DNA from: Paramecium octaurelia
Lineage: Eukaryota > Ciliophora > Oligohymenophorea > Peniculida > Parameciidae
Assembly: GCA_905182995.1 (NCBI GenBank)
Contig: CAJJDP010000053.1
Coordinates: 186,001 to 250,000, forward strand
DNA length: 64,000 bases
Reading direction: 5' to 3'
Positions 24,156-36,085 of the stretch are shown here, piece by piece. The notes beneath the pieces are model-generated. The model had not been told where the DNA came from. It saw nothing but the letters and a program-made list of their open reading frames with translations, and did no database searches. The position numbers and the translations under genes are program-made. Each line of letters opens with the position of its first letter. Positions within the stretch are counted from its first letter, which is position 1.

Positions 24156-25657
24156 ATGCCATTATTTATTGACTATCTAGTTGACATCGGGATTATTGTT
24201 AACAAGTATTCGATCTCAAACAATAACATCCTCTTTTCCCTCTCTGACTATTTGAAGAATCTATCTGCTTCAGATTCCTTTGATATGGCATTAAGATTAT
24301 ATGATAGTTGGAAAATGCAACAAACTCAAAGGAAGAACCCAGCAAATCTATTAAACATCCTAACCAAAATAGCACTTCGAAAACCATTCAAAACCCTGAA
24401 ATCATATTAAAAATGCACTAAGATCTAATTCAGCCCTAATAAAATTCGAAATTCTTAAAAATCTACTATTAGCGAATAATAATCCTATCAATCACCAATC
24501 AATAAAAAGGCCTTAAGTTAAATGGGTTTAAATGATACTTGTGAGAGACTCTACATGGATGGAATAATTTAGAAAGTGAAAAAGTATAATTATAATAACT
24601 GACATAGAGGCTAATATGAATAAGAAAAATAACAACTAGAATTAAAGGAATGCACATTCAAACCATAAGTCAATGTTGAGGCAATCAGAAAGAATGAAAT
24701 TGAAGTTTTCGATCGACTCTATAAAACCTAACTAATTAGCAAAAATGACTTCTCTGAAATTAAATAAAAATAAGAAATTAGTTAATGCACTTTTACACCA
24801 TCAATTAATAAACAAGAATCCATTTCTAATTTCTAAACTGTTGATAATAAGTATATTACTAACTTAATTTAAGACAACAACCCATTTTTGATAGATTATT
24901 CTAAGAATCTATTTCAAGAAGCAATCTAAAACAAAGTTATGCTCCTGTTCGAGAATAAAAGGAATTATAGGAGTGCACATTTAAACCCTAGATTTCACAT
25001 CGACAAATAAATAGGAGTGGCGATGATAGTAATAATATTTAAGTATATCCTCTAGTCTTTAAGAGACTGCATAATGAATCTGCTGAAAAATAATAAGTGC
25101 AAGCATTTTAACGTCTGGACAAAGAAACCAAAGAGTTGGAACAATGCACTTTCAAACCTAAAATCAATACTACTTTGAATTTTTCACCTAATCAATAACC
25201 TGCTTTTGATAGACTATATATGTTATCTACTAAATCAAAGAAGAATCTTTTTGATGACAGCCAACAAAAGTAAGCCATTAATAAAACTAAAGATCAATCA
25301 TCAATTCAAAATAATGAATCACTTTATGAAAGAATGAAAAGTCATGTGGATAAAAAGAAAAGACACATATATCACATTAAATAGGAAGTGGATAAGGATC
25401 TAACATTTAAACCCAACATCAATATGAGATCTTAAAATAATATTTAAAGCAAATAGACTCATAAGCACTAATCAATTGTTTCTGTCAAGTCAGAACCAAA
25501 ATTGAAGGCTACAGCTAATACATTGTCTACATATGTTTATAATACTAGAAAGTCGCAATAGGATAAAGAAAATAGCAATTTATCAATGTATTGCGAAACA
25601 GCCTATTTTCAAGAGGATCAAAAATTAAAGTCCAATATTTTAGATTTAAAATTATGA
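24156..25657 (+). CDS. CTFKP-repeat protein, 484 aa
   Basis: Exons 24156-24583, 24608-24850 and 24874-25657. The first intron is 24 nt ending TAG. The second is 23 nt and must end AAG to join VDNK to QQPIFDRLF. The N-terminal ~80 residues are globular (MPLFIDYLVDIGIIVNKYSI). The rest contains about six repeats of the form (C)TFKP-x-I-N, including KECTFKPQVN, SQCTFTPSIN, QECTFKPQIS, EQCTFKPKIN and KDLTFKPNIN. Several are separated by a (V/I/A)FDRL(Y/F) motif. Repeats of this kind occur in protist cytoskeletal proteins, so a structural role is inference. Its stop is 16 nt from the stop of the convergent NAXE gene. Confidence 0.82.
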
Positions 25658-25673
25658 ACTTTTAATATCATTA

Positions 25674-26375
25674 TCATAAATTTGATAATTCTAAAATAGT
25701 GTCACTTCCTTGGTATTCTGGTACAATAAAATTATATTTTTCTTAAAGTTTTAAAGGAATGAATCTTCCACCGATGTAATGTCTTCCCGTAAAACTCTTT
25801 ACTCCTAACTTGGGAAGGGTTAATGAAATTAAATATTAAGGAGTAAAGAAGTCTTGAGCATTTCCTTACTCTACATCCCAACCAGAGGGAATGTCTACTG
25901 ATAATATTGGAGTCTTTGTGTTCTTTAATAATTAAATAGGTTTGTCATATGGTTCTCTGAGGGGAGGTTTGAATGAGAATCCCAGAATAGCATCGATTAA
26001 CAAATCATATTTCTCAAAATCTTACATTTCATAATGAATTGGAATCGAATTGTATTTACATTGATTGAGCAATCTATTAAAAAATGGATTTTTAACTTCT
26101 CTAAATAAGGCTATTTCAGGTTGAAGTCCAAACTACTTTAAATGTCTAGCTGAAACAATACCATCTCCTCCATTATTTCCTGGCCCACATAAAACTAAAA
26201 TTTTATTATAAGATTTTCCTTCCTTATTCAATTAAACCACTGTGTTTGCAATGCTTTATCCAGCCAATTCCATTAGTTAATCCAAAGTGAAACCCACCTC
26301 TTCAGACATCAATTCAACATCAAACTATTGGGATTGTATCTGGTTTAAGTACGATATTTTGTTGAGTTGCTACAT
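25674..26375 (-). CDS. NAXE: NAD(P)H-hydrate epimerase (NAXE / YjeF N-terminal domain)
   Basis: NAXE interconverts the R and S forms of damaged, hydrated NAD(P)H so that the partner dehydratase can repair it. The single-exon 233-aa frame has the full family pattern: [69 protein letters not shown] and [20 protein letters not shown]. The Asp in DAILG and the GNNGGDG loop belong to the substrate site in the family. Length matches other NAXE enzymes without a long targeting peptide. Only the epimerase domain is present; the dehydratase is not fused here. The start is the first ATG, giving [12 protein letters not shown]. Confidence 0.95.
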
Positions 26376-26460
26376 AAATCTATATTATAATAATTTATTA
26401 ATCATATTTTATTTATTATGTTATAAAGTATTTATTTATTGTAGATGATATTTTAAAAGT

Positions 26461-26961
26461 ATGGGGTACATATAATAATAATATATGGATACAAAACATT
26501 AATATTTGAGTGACATTGATAGTTAGTTTTTTGTTAGTCATGATGATTTTTGAGTTAAATACTCAAAAAAAGTGCTGAATATTAGAGTTCATGATTTAAG
26601 ATTAATAATCAACTCAGATTGTTATAATAATTAAATAGTTAAATACTACAAGTAACTGATGCAGGACGGAGGGAATGTGTAGGATAGAGATTTATTCATG
26701 AAGGAGATGGACAATTTGATATCTTAAAACCAATTTGGGTAAGCAGAAGTTTAGTTAACAAAATATATTGAAAAGAATGAGGCTGATTCAGATGCTTTTA
26801 AAAAGAGATCCAATTTATACTTGAAGAACGGGAAATACATATAAGCATTGCATGACATAGAGAAGGCTATGCTTTTGGATTCCTCGATGCCTTGTTGCAA
26901 GAGCAGCTATGAACATTATTAAATTAAAAAGGGATTAATGAGAATGAGTAATGACATTTGA
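26461..26961 (+). CDS. TPR-like protein with one in-frame TGA
   Basis: One frame from ATG 26461 to TGA 26959-26961 is coding-like on both sides of a single TGA at 26551-26553. Upstream reads MDTKHQYLSDIDSQFFVSHD; downstream reads VKYSKKVLNIRVHDLRLI. The last part has a TPR-like helix pair (AFKKRSNLYLKNGKYIQALH, IEKAMLLDS). No intron with a usable donor and acceptor removes the TGA while keeping the frame. If the TGA is a true stop, the gene could start at ATG 26659 (100 aa). Otherwise it may be a point mutation, a read error at a TGG codon, or readthrough. The PWP1 gene begins about 30 bp further on. Confidence 0.5.
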
Positions 26962-26992
26962 TTTTTTATACAATAATAAAAATTTATAATTT

Positions 26993-28578
26993 ATGGCATA
27001 AAATCTAATTTCAGCTATAGCTTGGGTTTCAAGAGGGTATGCAATAAAGCAGCCTAAAGAATTCGACTTAGATGAGGAGGAGATCAACTAGATGAAGCAA
27101 GATAAACTAATAAATAAGAAGTAAAGGATTTAATTAAGGTTTAGTTTGACACAAGATTTGGGTAAAATACAAGAGTAGGATGAAGATTCGAGTGAAGACA
27201 ATCTCCCAGTATTTTGTTAAGATTTGGAAATGCATGGGAAACAGTAATTGCCAGAAGATGGATATCCAGTGGCAATAGAGGATTTGAGCGATGAAGAGAA
27301 GGAGGATTACTAAATCAAATCTTCAGATGCTTTGGTTATAGCAGCCAAGATCGTATGAAATAAATGAATGCTAAATTTTAGGAAAACGAGTTTTCTTCAT
27401 TGGAAGTGTATATCTATGAGGAAGAGAAGGCCAATTTATTTGTGCATCACGAGATTTAATTGTCAGCATTTCCTTTGGCAGTAGAATGGTTGCCAATTCA
27501 ACCAGGTTAAGTTGAGAGCACATCTGCAGTTAAGGGAAACTATGCAATAGTGTCATCATTTTTGCCTGAAATTGAAATTTGGAATTTAGATGTAGTCAAT
27601 GTGTTGGAACCATCCATGGTCTTGGGAGGAGAGATTGAGTAGAATTATAAGAAAGTCAAAAACCTTAAGAAATAGAATAAGAAATCATATAAGCCTGACA
27701 GTCATACTGATTCAGTCTTGAGTTTGTCTTTGAATTCATTTAAGCCCAACATCTTATTGTCAGGATCTGCGGATCATTCAGTTAAGTTATGGGATTTGAT
27801 GCTGTAGAAATGTGTGTTTACTTACAATCATCATAAGGATAAAGTTTAAATCTCGAAATTCAATACAAAGGAGGAAAGTGTAATATTATCAGGAGGTGAA
27901 GATGGAAAGCTCTGTTTATTTGATGCTAGATCACCAGATTCAATTCATTAACATAAAATGCTAGGATCTTTGGAAAGTGCATGTTGGGATCCAATCAAGG
28001 GATATTAGATAGCTTATTCTACTGAGGATGGAAATCTGATATTGTTGGATGCTAGAAAAATAAGTGAATAACCATTAGCTAATTTCAATGTAAATAAAAA
28101 GGCACTCAGCAGTGTACACATGAGTTCTGGAGTGCCAGGGTTATTGGCTACTACCTGTTTGGATGGAAAGATAAGAGTGTATGATACAGATGCTCCTATT
28201 AAGAACGGTTAATTACAATTGATCAGTTCATACAATCCAAAATTAGTAAGACTTTAATCTATGAATTTAGGAATCACTATATTGTGGTCAATTCTATTAA
28301 GATTCTCCATGGACTTATGGATGTGGATCTAGTCAAGGAGAACTATTTGTTTGGGATATGCAAGAGAGCTAATAGATTGTCAGTCACTTCAGTAATAGAG
28401 TGGCTCCAGAATAAAGACCAAAAGTTGATGAGGTATAATTTCCTTTTGATTTAATTAGTGCACTTCAAAAAACACAGATGATCTGTGCATGAAGGAAAGA
28501 GAGGAGATCTAAAAGATGGAATAAGAAGACAAGGAGGATATGGAAGAGGGAGGATTTTAAGAGGAAGAAAATAATTGA
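26993..28578 (+). CDS. PWP1: Periodic tryptophan protein 1 (PWP1), WD40 ribosome-biogenesis protein
   Basis: Exons 26993-27352, 27382-28245, 28271-28432 and 28459-28578, with introns of 29, 25 and 26 nt all ending TAG, give 501 residues, the usual PWP1 length. The N-terminus MAQNLISAIAWVSRGYA is the family signature, followed by an acidic linker (EDLSDEEKEDY). WD repeats are visible: SFLPEIEIWNLD, LLSGSADHSVKLWDLM, LSGGEDGKLCLFDARS, YSTEDGNLILLDAR, TCLDGKIRVYDTD and GELFVWDMQ. The tail is Glu-rich. PWP1 acts in the nucleolus in ribosome production and chromatin regulation of rDNA. Every intron restores the propeller frame exactly. Confidence 0.95.
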
Positions 28579-28624
28579 TTGTTTATTATTTGTTGTATTT
28601 TAGATACTGTATTGCAATAGTTAT

Positions 28625-30685
28625 TCAATCTTATACGTCATGTTATTGTTAATGAGTCTGGCCATCTAATTCTGATTCTTTCATCAATCTTACTGCATTT
28701 CTTACGCATGTTCCGACTTCTTGACCATCAGGTGTGGTGTCTCTGTATAACAAAATAGTCAAATTATCTATGGTTGCCCCATAGACTGTTGAAAACATCA
28801 TAGATATCTAAGCAAATTTGAATCTATAATTACGAAATAAGAAAAAATGAATGAAACCAAAAGAAAATAAACTGGCTAATGAATTCCTATCTTTGTACTT
28901 GTAGTGATGATTAAGATGTAAGTTAATGAAACACATAGATTAGCAACAGCAAAGCAATAAGTGACTGATAACTGTTCACCATGATATTGAACATCTGTTG
29001 TTTCTTTCAATCTTTTATCAAAGACATATTGAGATTTAGCACTCAATAGGAATTCATCGTTCCTTAAATAGGCCAGTAAATAGGCCCTGTCATTTATGCA
29101 CAATATCTATTAAAACCAAGATGGAATTTCGAATTCAGCGTCATTCTTCAAACTTATCCACACATATATCTTTATGAGCAGTCTTGGAATCATCAATAAA
29201 AAGATGATTGCCTCTCCAAACACTACGGAACCAAAGTTATTGAAAGCATAAATCTCCAATATGTCCATCAAAGATTATTCTGGATCTTGAGAATCTATTT
29301 TCTATCTCTATATTCCCATGTGTTTATACACCTCAACTACCTTGCCAATCAATAACATCTGTTCACTTCCTAAAATCGCTAGAGTCACAACTACCAATTC
29401 AAAAATATGAATAAATCCCATAAGGTAAGTTGTCCAATTCAATTAATAAGTGTTAAAGGGATAATATCCTTATACTGCTTTCCCTATAGAAAACAGATTT
29501 CTATTGAAATATTATTAATTTATTTTACGTTGCCATCCAAACCCATAATGCACAGAAAATCAACAAACAACCTGCACTACCCATCAATAAGATCAAGATT
29601 TCTCTGAATCTTGAAGGCTAGCCCTCCTATTATCGAATTCCTGATGATGAGAAATCAAAAAAATAATTGACTATTTAAATCTTTACTCCCATAGTCTTGT
29701 ACCTCTTTCGATTTACTATCAGATCTATCAAAAAGTAAACACCACACAAAAGGAAGAATGCACTAGAGATCAGAATAATAGTTATATTGGACTCCTGCAC
29801 TTAAATCATACCTATTGCTTGTTCCTTTGTTATTTTGGCTGTTGTTATCACTGTCTCAGAGTACTGGTATTGTTTTAGGAAATAAAACAGACCTAAGAAC
29901 CCTGAGATAAATAGACCAAATATTGATGTGATTGAAATCACCCAAATCGATGTCTTTTATAGTTTGATCATCATAAAATAGAATAATTAACTAGATTTAT
30001 TAGTTCTTCACATGTTACTTTAAGAATAAACAGAGTGCCAAAGAAGCAAATATTATGACTCTTCCACTACTCATATCTGATAAAAAGCTAATGATCTATG
30101 ATTAATCTAATCCATGTTAGATATTCTGGAAATAACTAGATTTCCTTGGGAGGCAAACATCTATAAATGGCACTGAATCATAGTATATCATCGAATAGTT
30201 CGGATCATCAATCGATGGTCGATTTCTGCATGAATTTATAGCATTGTTTGGATAGCATTGCAACGCCAATGATTCTAATGTATGAATGAATATAGAACCA
30301 TCTTCATTATGATCTTCTTCCAAAACTGGACATTCCTTAACACACACTGTTCTGCTTAAATGCTTCTAATCTGATGGATTTGTAAAGTATATAAATTTGT
30401 ATTATTCCAATCCTACATCAACTCCACACACTTTCTCTATTAACTTATAAAGTGGATTAGAATACAATCTGAATCATACGGTTTCCCTAGTTGATCTGGA
30501 TTCCCAAATCCAAAACTGATTATTGTAATTATATAAACTAATCCTTGAAACAATAAAAAATAAAAGCCGTATTTCTTGTCTTTTAATTCTTTATGATTTC
30601 GGTGTTCCTCCTCAGCTTCCTTTAAATCTTACTTAATATAAGAACCAGGATAGTTGTTTTATTTTGATAAGATTGTTTCATCCAT
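28625..30685 (-). CDS. Choline transporter-like protein (SLC44/CTL family)
   Basis: Exons are complement(28625-28807, 28834-29500, 29529-29990, 30019-30436, 30466-30685). Introns are 26, 28, 28 and 29 nt, all GTA...TAG, and the protein has 649 aa. After a charged cytosolic N-terminus comes TM1 and the family loop GNPDQLGKPYDSD, then KVCGVD and the conserved extracellular VCVKECP with paired cysteines. Multiple membrane segments follow (SSGRVIIFASLALC, SIFGLFISGFLGLFYFL, GSAGCLLIFCALWVW). The C-terminal signature NFGSVVFGEAIIFLLMIPRL matches the CTL domain. These proteins transport choline or ethanolamine at plasma or organelle membranes. Length and topology fit the family. Convergent with PWP1, 46 bp apart. 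Confidence 0.93.
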
Positions 30686-31162
30686 TATTCAAAATTATAT
30701 ATTAATTATATTATAATACGTTAGTAATATTGACATCTTCTAATCCTAATATTAGAAGAAATCATATTCATACAAAGGACTAATTAAGATAAAGCATTTC
30801 AGAACCTTAATTAATTTTTTGAATGGATCTCTACAGCCTTGTCTCACATTTAGAGATGGGTCAAAATTAGTTAATTATCATGCTCTTGAGAGAATTAGTA
30901 TTAGAAAATAAAAATTATTTAGTGGAGTACTCAGAATTCAGGATTAACAATTTTCACTTATTCAAAGTGTATTTAAAAGAAGATAATATAGAAATCATTT
31001 CAAAAAAATTAAGTGTATTTAACTAAATTAATTATGATATAAATCAAAAATATTATTTACTTTATGTTATTACTTTTTTTTAATTTTTGAAGATCTCTAT
31101 AAGATAAAAATATATAATTAAAATTTTCATTCAGTTATTGATAAATTCTAATATTTTTTAAT
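30686..31162. other. Intergenic region with one weak plus-strand frame
   Basis: Between the starts and stops of flanking minus-strand genes. A plus frame opens at ATG 30823 (MDLYSLVSHLEMGQNQLIIM) and stays free of TGA to 31347, so its second half is antisense to the Ulp1-type gene. The first ~65 codons look mildly coding; the rest is low-complexity. I do not call it a gene. Confidence 0.4.
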
Positions 31163-32947
31163 TCAATTATTATCACTATTCTTTAAAATATCAAATAAAA
31201 ATTACCTCATTTACAAAGGATTATCAATTGGTTTTTACTTAATTTTTGGACAAGCCACTTGCATTAAATTATTAAAATCTTTATACATATTAAGGCAAGT
31301 ATATGGTCCACAATCATAACCATTTCTTTATTAGGTGCATGGTATGATGTTTGTGGAAGTGATTTGCTATTAAAATATATTCTGAAAAATCTTAATTTCA
31401 GTTTGATAGGAATATTCATTTTTTTATATAGAATCTACAATATTTAAGGATTTCGAAGGAAAATCAATATATAATAGGAAAAAGTGGGTCTTACTTTTGT
31501 TGATAGCAAAATACACTCTTTAAAATAAAAGCTCAAGTTTGAAATCTATAGGTTCAAACTCCAAAATATAGTTTTAGAAAGCAGTTAAATTTTCTTTAAT
31601 CCTATCTTATGACATATTAGTGTATAGATAACTAGGGCAAAATAAATACCTTTTCACTTTCTTTATAAGCATATTTATAAGTTATTTTTCCATAATAATA
31701 TTTAAGTACTGAGCGAATCCATCTATTATTGAACTTGTAAACCAACTTGTCCCACTTTTCAAAATATCCATATCTTTGGTACAATATTATTCATTAAACT
31801 TAACCCAATAAATTTATTAACCAAAGGATATTTAATTTTAGTTTTTTTTATCAATTTAAATCAGTTTTCCTTCTTCAAAAATTTATATTTTTTTCTTTGG
31901 CTTAATTGCTTTCTCTATCTCTATGTTTACATCTCCTTCTAATTGTTATTGTTTTTTTTATTCATTTTATTAGTCATCTTTCCAATCTCCATCATAATTA
32001 ATAAACTTAGACTTTCCTCCATATAGTATTCCTTTGCCTGATCTCTTACCTTTATCAAATTATCCTTCGAAAATTTCAAACTTTGGATTATTATCCATGT
32101 CATACTATACCTTGTAATAGAAAGCAACACCAGTATAATAATGATGCCTATCCTCAACATACATAAGTTTGTTATTATTAATTCTAAGGTATTTATACTT
32201 CTGCTAATTTTCATTATCAGTAGGTTCTATTTAAATTACAATTGATTTTTAAACACTTTAACATTCTGCCTCTTCACTTCTCTACTTTTTCATTTAAAGG
32301 TCGTTCAATAAAGGAAGAAATTTAGATGAGCTAGATTCGCTGTATGGCATTTCTTAGTCTTGAAACTCTTTCTGCGATATCTATTTGCTCAATATTCCCC
32401 TACCACTTTTTAAAATTCTGTTGTCTACATCCTATTACTTGCTTATTTCATTCTCTATAATTTAAATATTATTTTCTGAGTTAACTTAATTTTTTCCTGA
32501 ATTCTACTAATCCTCAAATTATTTACCATCATTATTTTACTTATCCATATCATAATTATTAATGATATTGTTTTCATTCTTAATTTCGCCAGGGTGAATA
32601 TTCTATTTAATAAGCTTTTGATTTTGACTTCTATCTGAATTTAAAAATTCCATCTCTCTTTTACCTTCACTCTCAAAACTTTATTCAGCTTTATTGTTTA
32701 AGACTCTTTCTTCATTTTATTAATTATAAGCAACTGATTATGTTTTCTAATTGGCTTCGTCTAATCCATATACTAATTAGGGTTCTTATTTGGACTTATT
32801 ATAAAAATTATTATGATGTTTGAGATTCTACAAATGTCCTTTTTTGTATAAATTTCCTGACCCTAATAAATTTCTTATCCCTTTTGCAACAAAAAATACT
32901 ATTAAGCTAATGACGACTATTAATATAACCCACCAAAGTATTTACAT
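31163..32947 (-). CDS. Membrane-anchored MORN plus Ulp1/SENP-type cysteine protease, 594 aa
   Basis: Single exon. Residues 3-24 form a transmembrane helix (ILWWVILIVVISLIVFFVAK) at the extreme N-terminus, followed by about 200 residues rich in Asn, Gln, Ser and Glu. Around residues 260-320 are MORN-like units (YYTGVAFYYK, FEGQFDKGKRSGKGILYGG, FINYDGDW). The C-terminal third is a C48-type fold: GTSWFTSSIIDGFAQYL, YLFCPSYLYTNMSQD, then the triad region THFFLLYIDF (His488), NIVDS (Asp505) and QQRNGYDCGPYTC (Gln near 539-540, Cys546). His-Asp spacing of 17 matches Ulp1; the Trp normally after His is Phe. The family cleaves SUMO or related modifiers. A membrane-tethered MORN version is unusual. 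The start is the only ATG after an upstream TGA. Confidence 0.88.
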
Positions 32948-33210
32948 TTAATATTTTATATTGTTCTTTCAATTAAGTTTAAATGAGCTATTATTCATAT
33001 TGAAAATTACCTATTCTATTACTTTATTGTTATTACCTAATATGTGAATGATATCATCATAAAATTATGTGGTTTCTTCTTTTTGATCATTACTATAAAA
33101 TTGATCTATGGTTTATAATCATCAATCACTCCTAGTTTGTGATTACATATAATTTTATTCAATTAAATATATCATCTATAATTTAATGAATGAGAATCAT
33201 AGAATAATCT

Positions 33211-33420
33211 TCATATTGTTTTATGGAAAATATATATGAAAATGATTAATATAACAGATAGAATTTCGCTTTATTAATGGACTCCACCACCACCACCTTC
33301 AGAGGGATTGCATCTATAAATAATATGAAATTATGATTTTAACAAAAATATTTATAACACTATTGATAATATAAGATAACTTATTGTATTTTTAATAATA
33401 AAGGAACCAATGCCATTCAT
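33211..33420 (-). CDS. Possible small membrane protein, 69 aa
   Basis: This frame starts MNGIGSFIIKNTISYLILSI, has a striking glycine run (CNPSEGGGGGVHQQ) and ends with a hydrophobic helix (ILSVILIIFIYIF). Its ATG overlaps the stop of the RSP3 gene by four bases (ATGA). That is normal in bacteria but odd for a ciliate, so it may be spurious, or an alternative 3' exon. A 30-nt GTT...TAG segment in the middle could be an intron without changing frame. No family recognised. Confidence 0.3.
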
Positions 33421-35520
33421 AATTCGAAATCATATATTGGGACATTAAGATTGGAATATTTTAGCTTCTTAAATTAAAGACTTTAAAATTCAGGAACATT
33501 TAAAAAGGATTCCAATCTAGAATTAAATAGAATAAAATACTTTTCCTTCAGATAAGTATAAATTTAAAATCTACAAAATTCAACTGCCCTTTCATCATTC
33601 ACAATGACCTACTCTTAGAAGGCATATTAAAATAAGCAATCCACAACTTATCTTTCCCCTTCTTGAATCAATGGCTACTCTCCATCATAAATATCTATTG
33701 TCTTGGGATCAAAATCCCATTTTCCAACAGGTTTAACAGGTTCAGTGACTTCTTATTACTACTACAATTCCGTGGTCTATTATTGCGATGCTTATTAAGA
33801 ATCAGGATTGACTTGATCTTATTATTACTCAGGTTACTCTTCAACAAAACAAGGCACAAGTAAATTGACTACTGCAGTGACATTCTCAAGCTAATTTTGC
33901 GGTTATTTAAAGATGAGATTAATTTTCTTTCTTGCTTCCACCATATCTAAATCATGCTATGTAATTTCAGGTTTTTGATATTCATCTTCTATTGGCTGTT
34001 ATTCAACTTATTCTGGTTATTATTATTACTATTAATCTTCTGGTTATTAAGGAGGAGGTTAGTCATTTTATTATTACTATTGGTCAGCTTCTTCAGTCTT
34101 TATTTTAAGTTCTGTTTTTGGTTTAGGTTCCTTATAATTCACAGATTTAAAATAAATATCAAAGAATCCATCCAATATTTTATTCAATATGATCTTTCTA
34201 ATGTTGGGTACATATTATTAAGAAACATAGGATGCCCAAAATGGAGTTTAATTTTTAAGTTGATCAATTGTTGCTTATTTAGAATTTTTCTCAAATATGT
34301 ATAAATCTTCTTCCATTTTTGCAAATGCTTCTTGTATGATTTGTTAAAGGGAAGAATTTACAGTGATATTGAATGCATTACACTTATTCATTAAGATATC
34401 CATCCAAATAGTTTAAATGATTGATTCGTCTATTTAATCCAATTAATCTCCAGTAATTAAATCTAATCCTTCTGCCAATAGAAGAAAGAGATCCAAGTGT
34501 AAAACAACTCCCTTTTATCCTACTTCTGTGGTACCTTCCTAGATGTTGGCCTAAAATATTGAATTGAGGGATTCGGCTTTAGAGAGTGTGAGATTATAAA
34601 TTGCCCCTCTCTATATTTCTCTTTTTTCTTTTAATGCTCTTCTCCTTTTGATTTCAGCCTTTCTCTTCTTACGCTCTTCAATTTCAATTCTGATCCTTTC
34701 TCTCTCATCCAATATTGCTTTTCTTCTTTGTTATTCTTGCTGATAAAAACTTGAATGTTATTATGTAATTGGGTTTTGAACTTCTTCCAAGAGATGATTG
34801 ATATTATCAAGACAATTTTAATTGCTATCACAATTTTACTTGATTCTCTGAATTAACCATGGCAACGAGTGAACTTTTAATTCTAATAAATAATCATTCT
34901 TCAATAATCCCAAATTTTCAAGATCCTTGAGAATTCTATAATTCACACCCTTCACCACATTCTTGGATAGGGTTCTTGCTATGAATTTTTATTATGACAG
35001 TTTCATCTAATCCTAATGCAATTTGTGTTGTAACACTCTCCTTTCCTAAGAAAATTATCATTATAATTATATACTCTTTCCTCTTTTCTTCTAACATATG
35101 CTGCTTCCATTCTCTAAGTTACCATTAATTCAGCATTTCGCTTTTTTTCAAAGGCTGCTTTCTATATCTACAACTCCTGCCTTTCTAATTCTTCAATCAA
35201 TTCCATCCTCGCCTATTCTACTGATTTGCCCACTAAAACTTATAAGACCGGCTCCACCTCTAAAATGTAATCAAACAAATCAGGCTCATAGGATTCAATC
35301 TGAGTTTCCACATCTCTTCCCTTAGGCAAAGGCTTATATTCCGGAGTTGGCTTGACTATTAAGTTACACATACAGGTCGATCAATATAATAATCTGGTTT
35401 TATCCTAGATTCATCATCAGGCAGGTCTGTGAGTTCCTCATATAATTCTTAATCGCGGTATTTTGGGTGAGATACTTGTGGCTCAGCTTCAAACTAATAA
35501 ACATTTGCTTATGCTTGCAT
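33417..35520 (-). CDS. RSP3: Radial spoke protein 3 (RSP3), ciliary axoneme
   Basis: RSP3 is the dimeric backbone of the radial spoke, docking it to doublet microtubules and binding kinase-regulatory and other spoke subunits. Exons are complement(33417-33516, 33541-35045, 35075-35350, 35374-35520), 675 aa. The conserved core is plain: YEELTDLPDDESR, then DRP joined to PTPEYKPLPKGRDVETQI, then FDYILEVEPVLQVLVGKSVE, and NAELMVTQRMEAAYVRRKEE followed by Lys/Arg-rich helices. The first intron is 23 nt and must end AAG to create the family sequence DRPPTP; the others (29 and 24 nt) end TAG. The C-terminal half is long and Gln-rich with polyQ runs, which makes it larger than algal RSP3 (about 516 aa). 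Confidence 0.92.
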
Positions 35521-36020
35521 ATTATTTAAATTAATAACTGATGCATATATATTATCACAAACAATCATTCATTCTATTACTACTTTTAGACATCCTACTT
35601 TAAGATTCATCAACTCTACACAATCCTCGAATAATTCACAAATATATATTAATCAAAAATCCCATGCCTATTAATATTATAATTAACTTTTATAAAAACC
35701 TAAAGTGACCTTCATTTATATTCATTCTGATCCTCTTTTAAGAATTGACAAGCGAAAGATTACAGACATATTGTTACTTTCAAATGGATCTCTAGATTTT
35801 CAGTATTTTTTTGATATCAAAATTTGAATTTCTATATGATACCTCCTTATTTTAATTTTATAATAACGAATATAAGGAAATATATTGCATGACAGAGTTG
35901 AAATAAAATAAAAGATAACCTAAAAATCAATTAGTATTATATTAATATGATTTTTTAATATAAGTAATTCTTTAAATTAAAATTCCTATCATATTATGGA
36001 ACTATTTATTTTTGTTTATT
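35521..36020. other. Intergenic, no gene seen
   Basis: AT-rich DNA between the divergent starts of RSP3 and the first repeat-family copy. No long TGA-free frame, tRNA or repeat unit was found here. Confidence 0.5.
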
Positions 36021-36085
36021 CAGAATTCTATCATTTTATTTGGTATTTGAATCTAATAAAGAATATTCATTATTTTATTTAAATA
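36021..36085 (+). promoter_or_regulatory. Conserved upstream element of repeat family (copy A)
   Basis: The segment from CAGAATTCTATCATTTTATT to the ATG is closely repeated upstream of family copies B, D and E and more weakly before C. Conservation outside the coding region suggests a shared promoter or 5' UTR, but it could simply reflect recent duplication. Confidence 0.4.

Noticed and set aside
30823-31347. 174-codon plus frame starting MDLYSLVSHLEMG
   Set aside because: Its second half is antisense to the protease gene and low-complexity; the TGA-free length is not unusual at this base composition.
33663-34304. Hydrophobic plus-strand frames over RSP3
   Set aside because: Antisense of Gln- and Asn-rich RSP3 coding sequence; the minus frame matches the RSP3 family.
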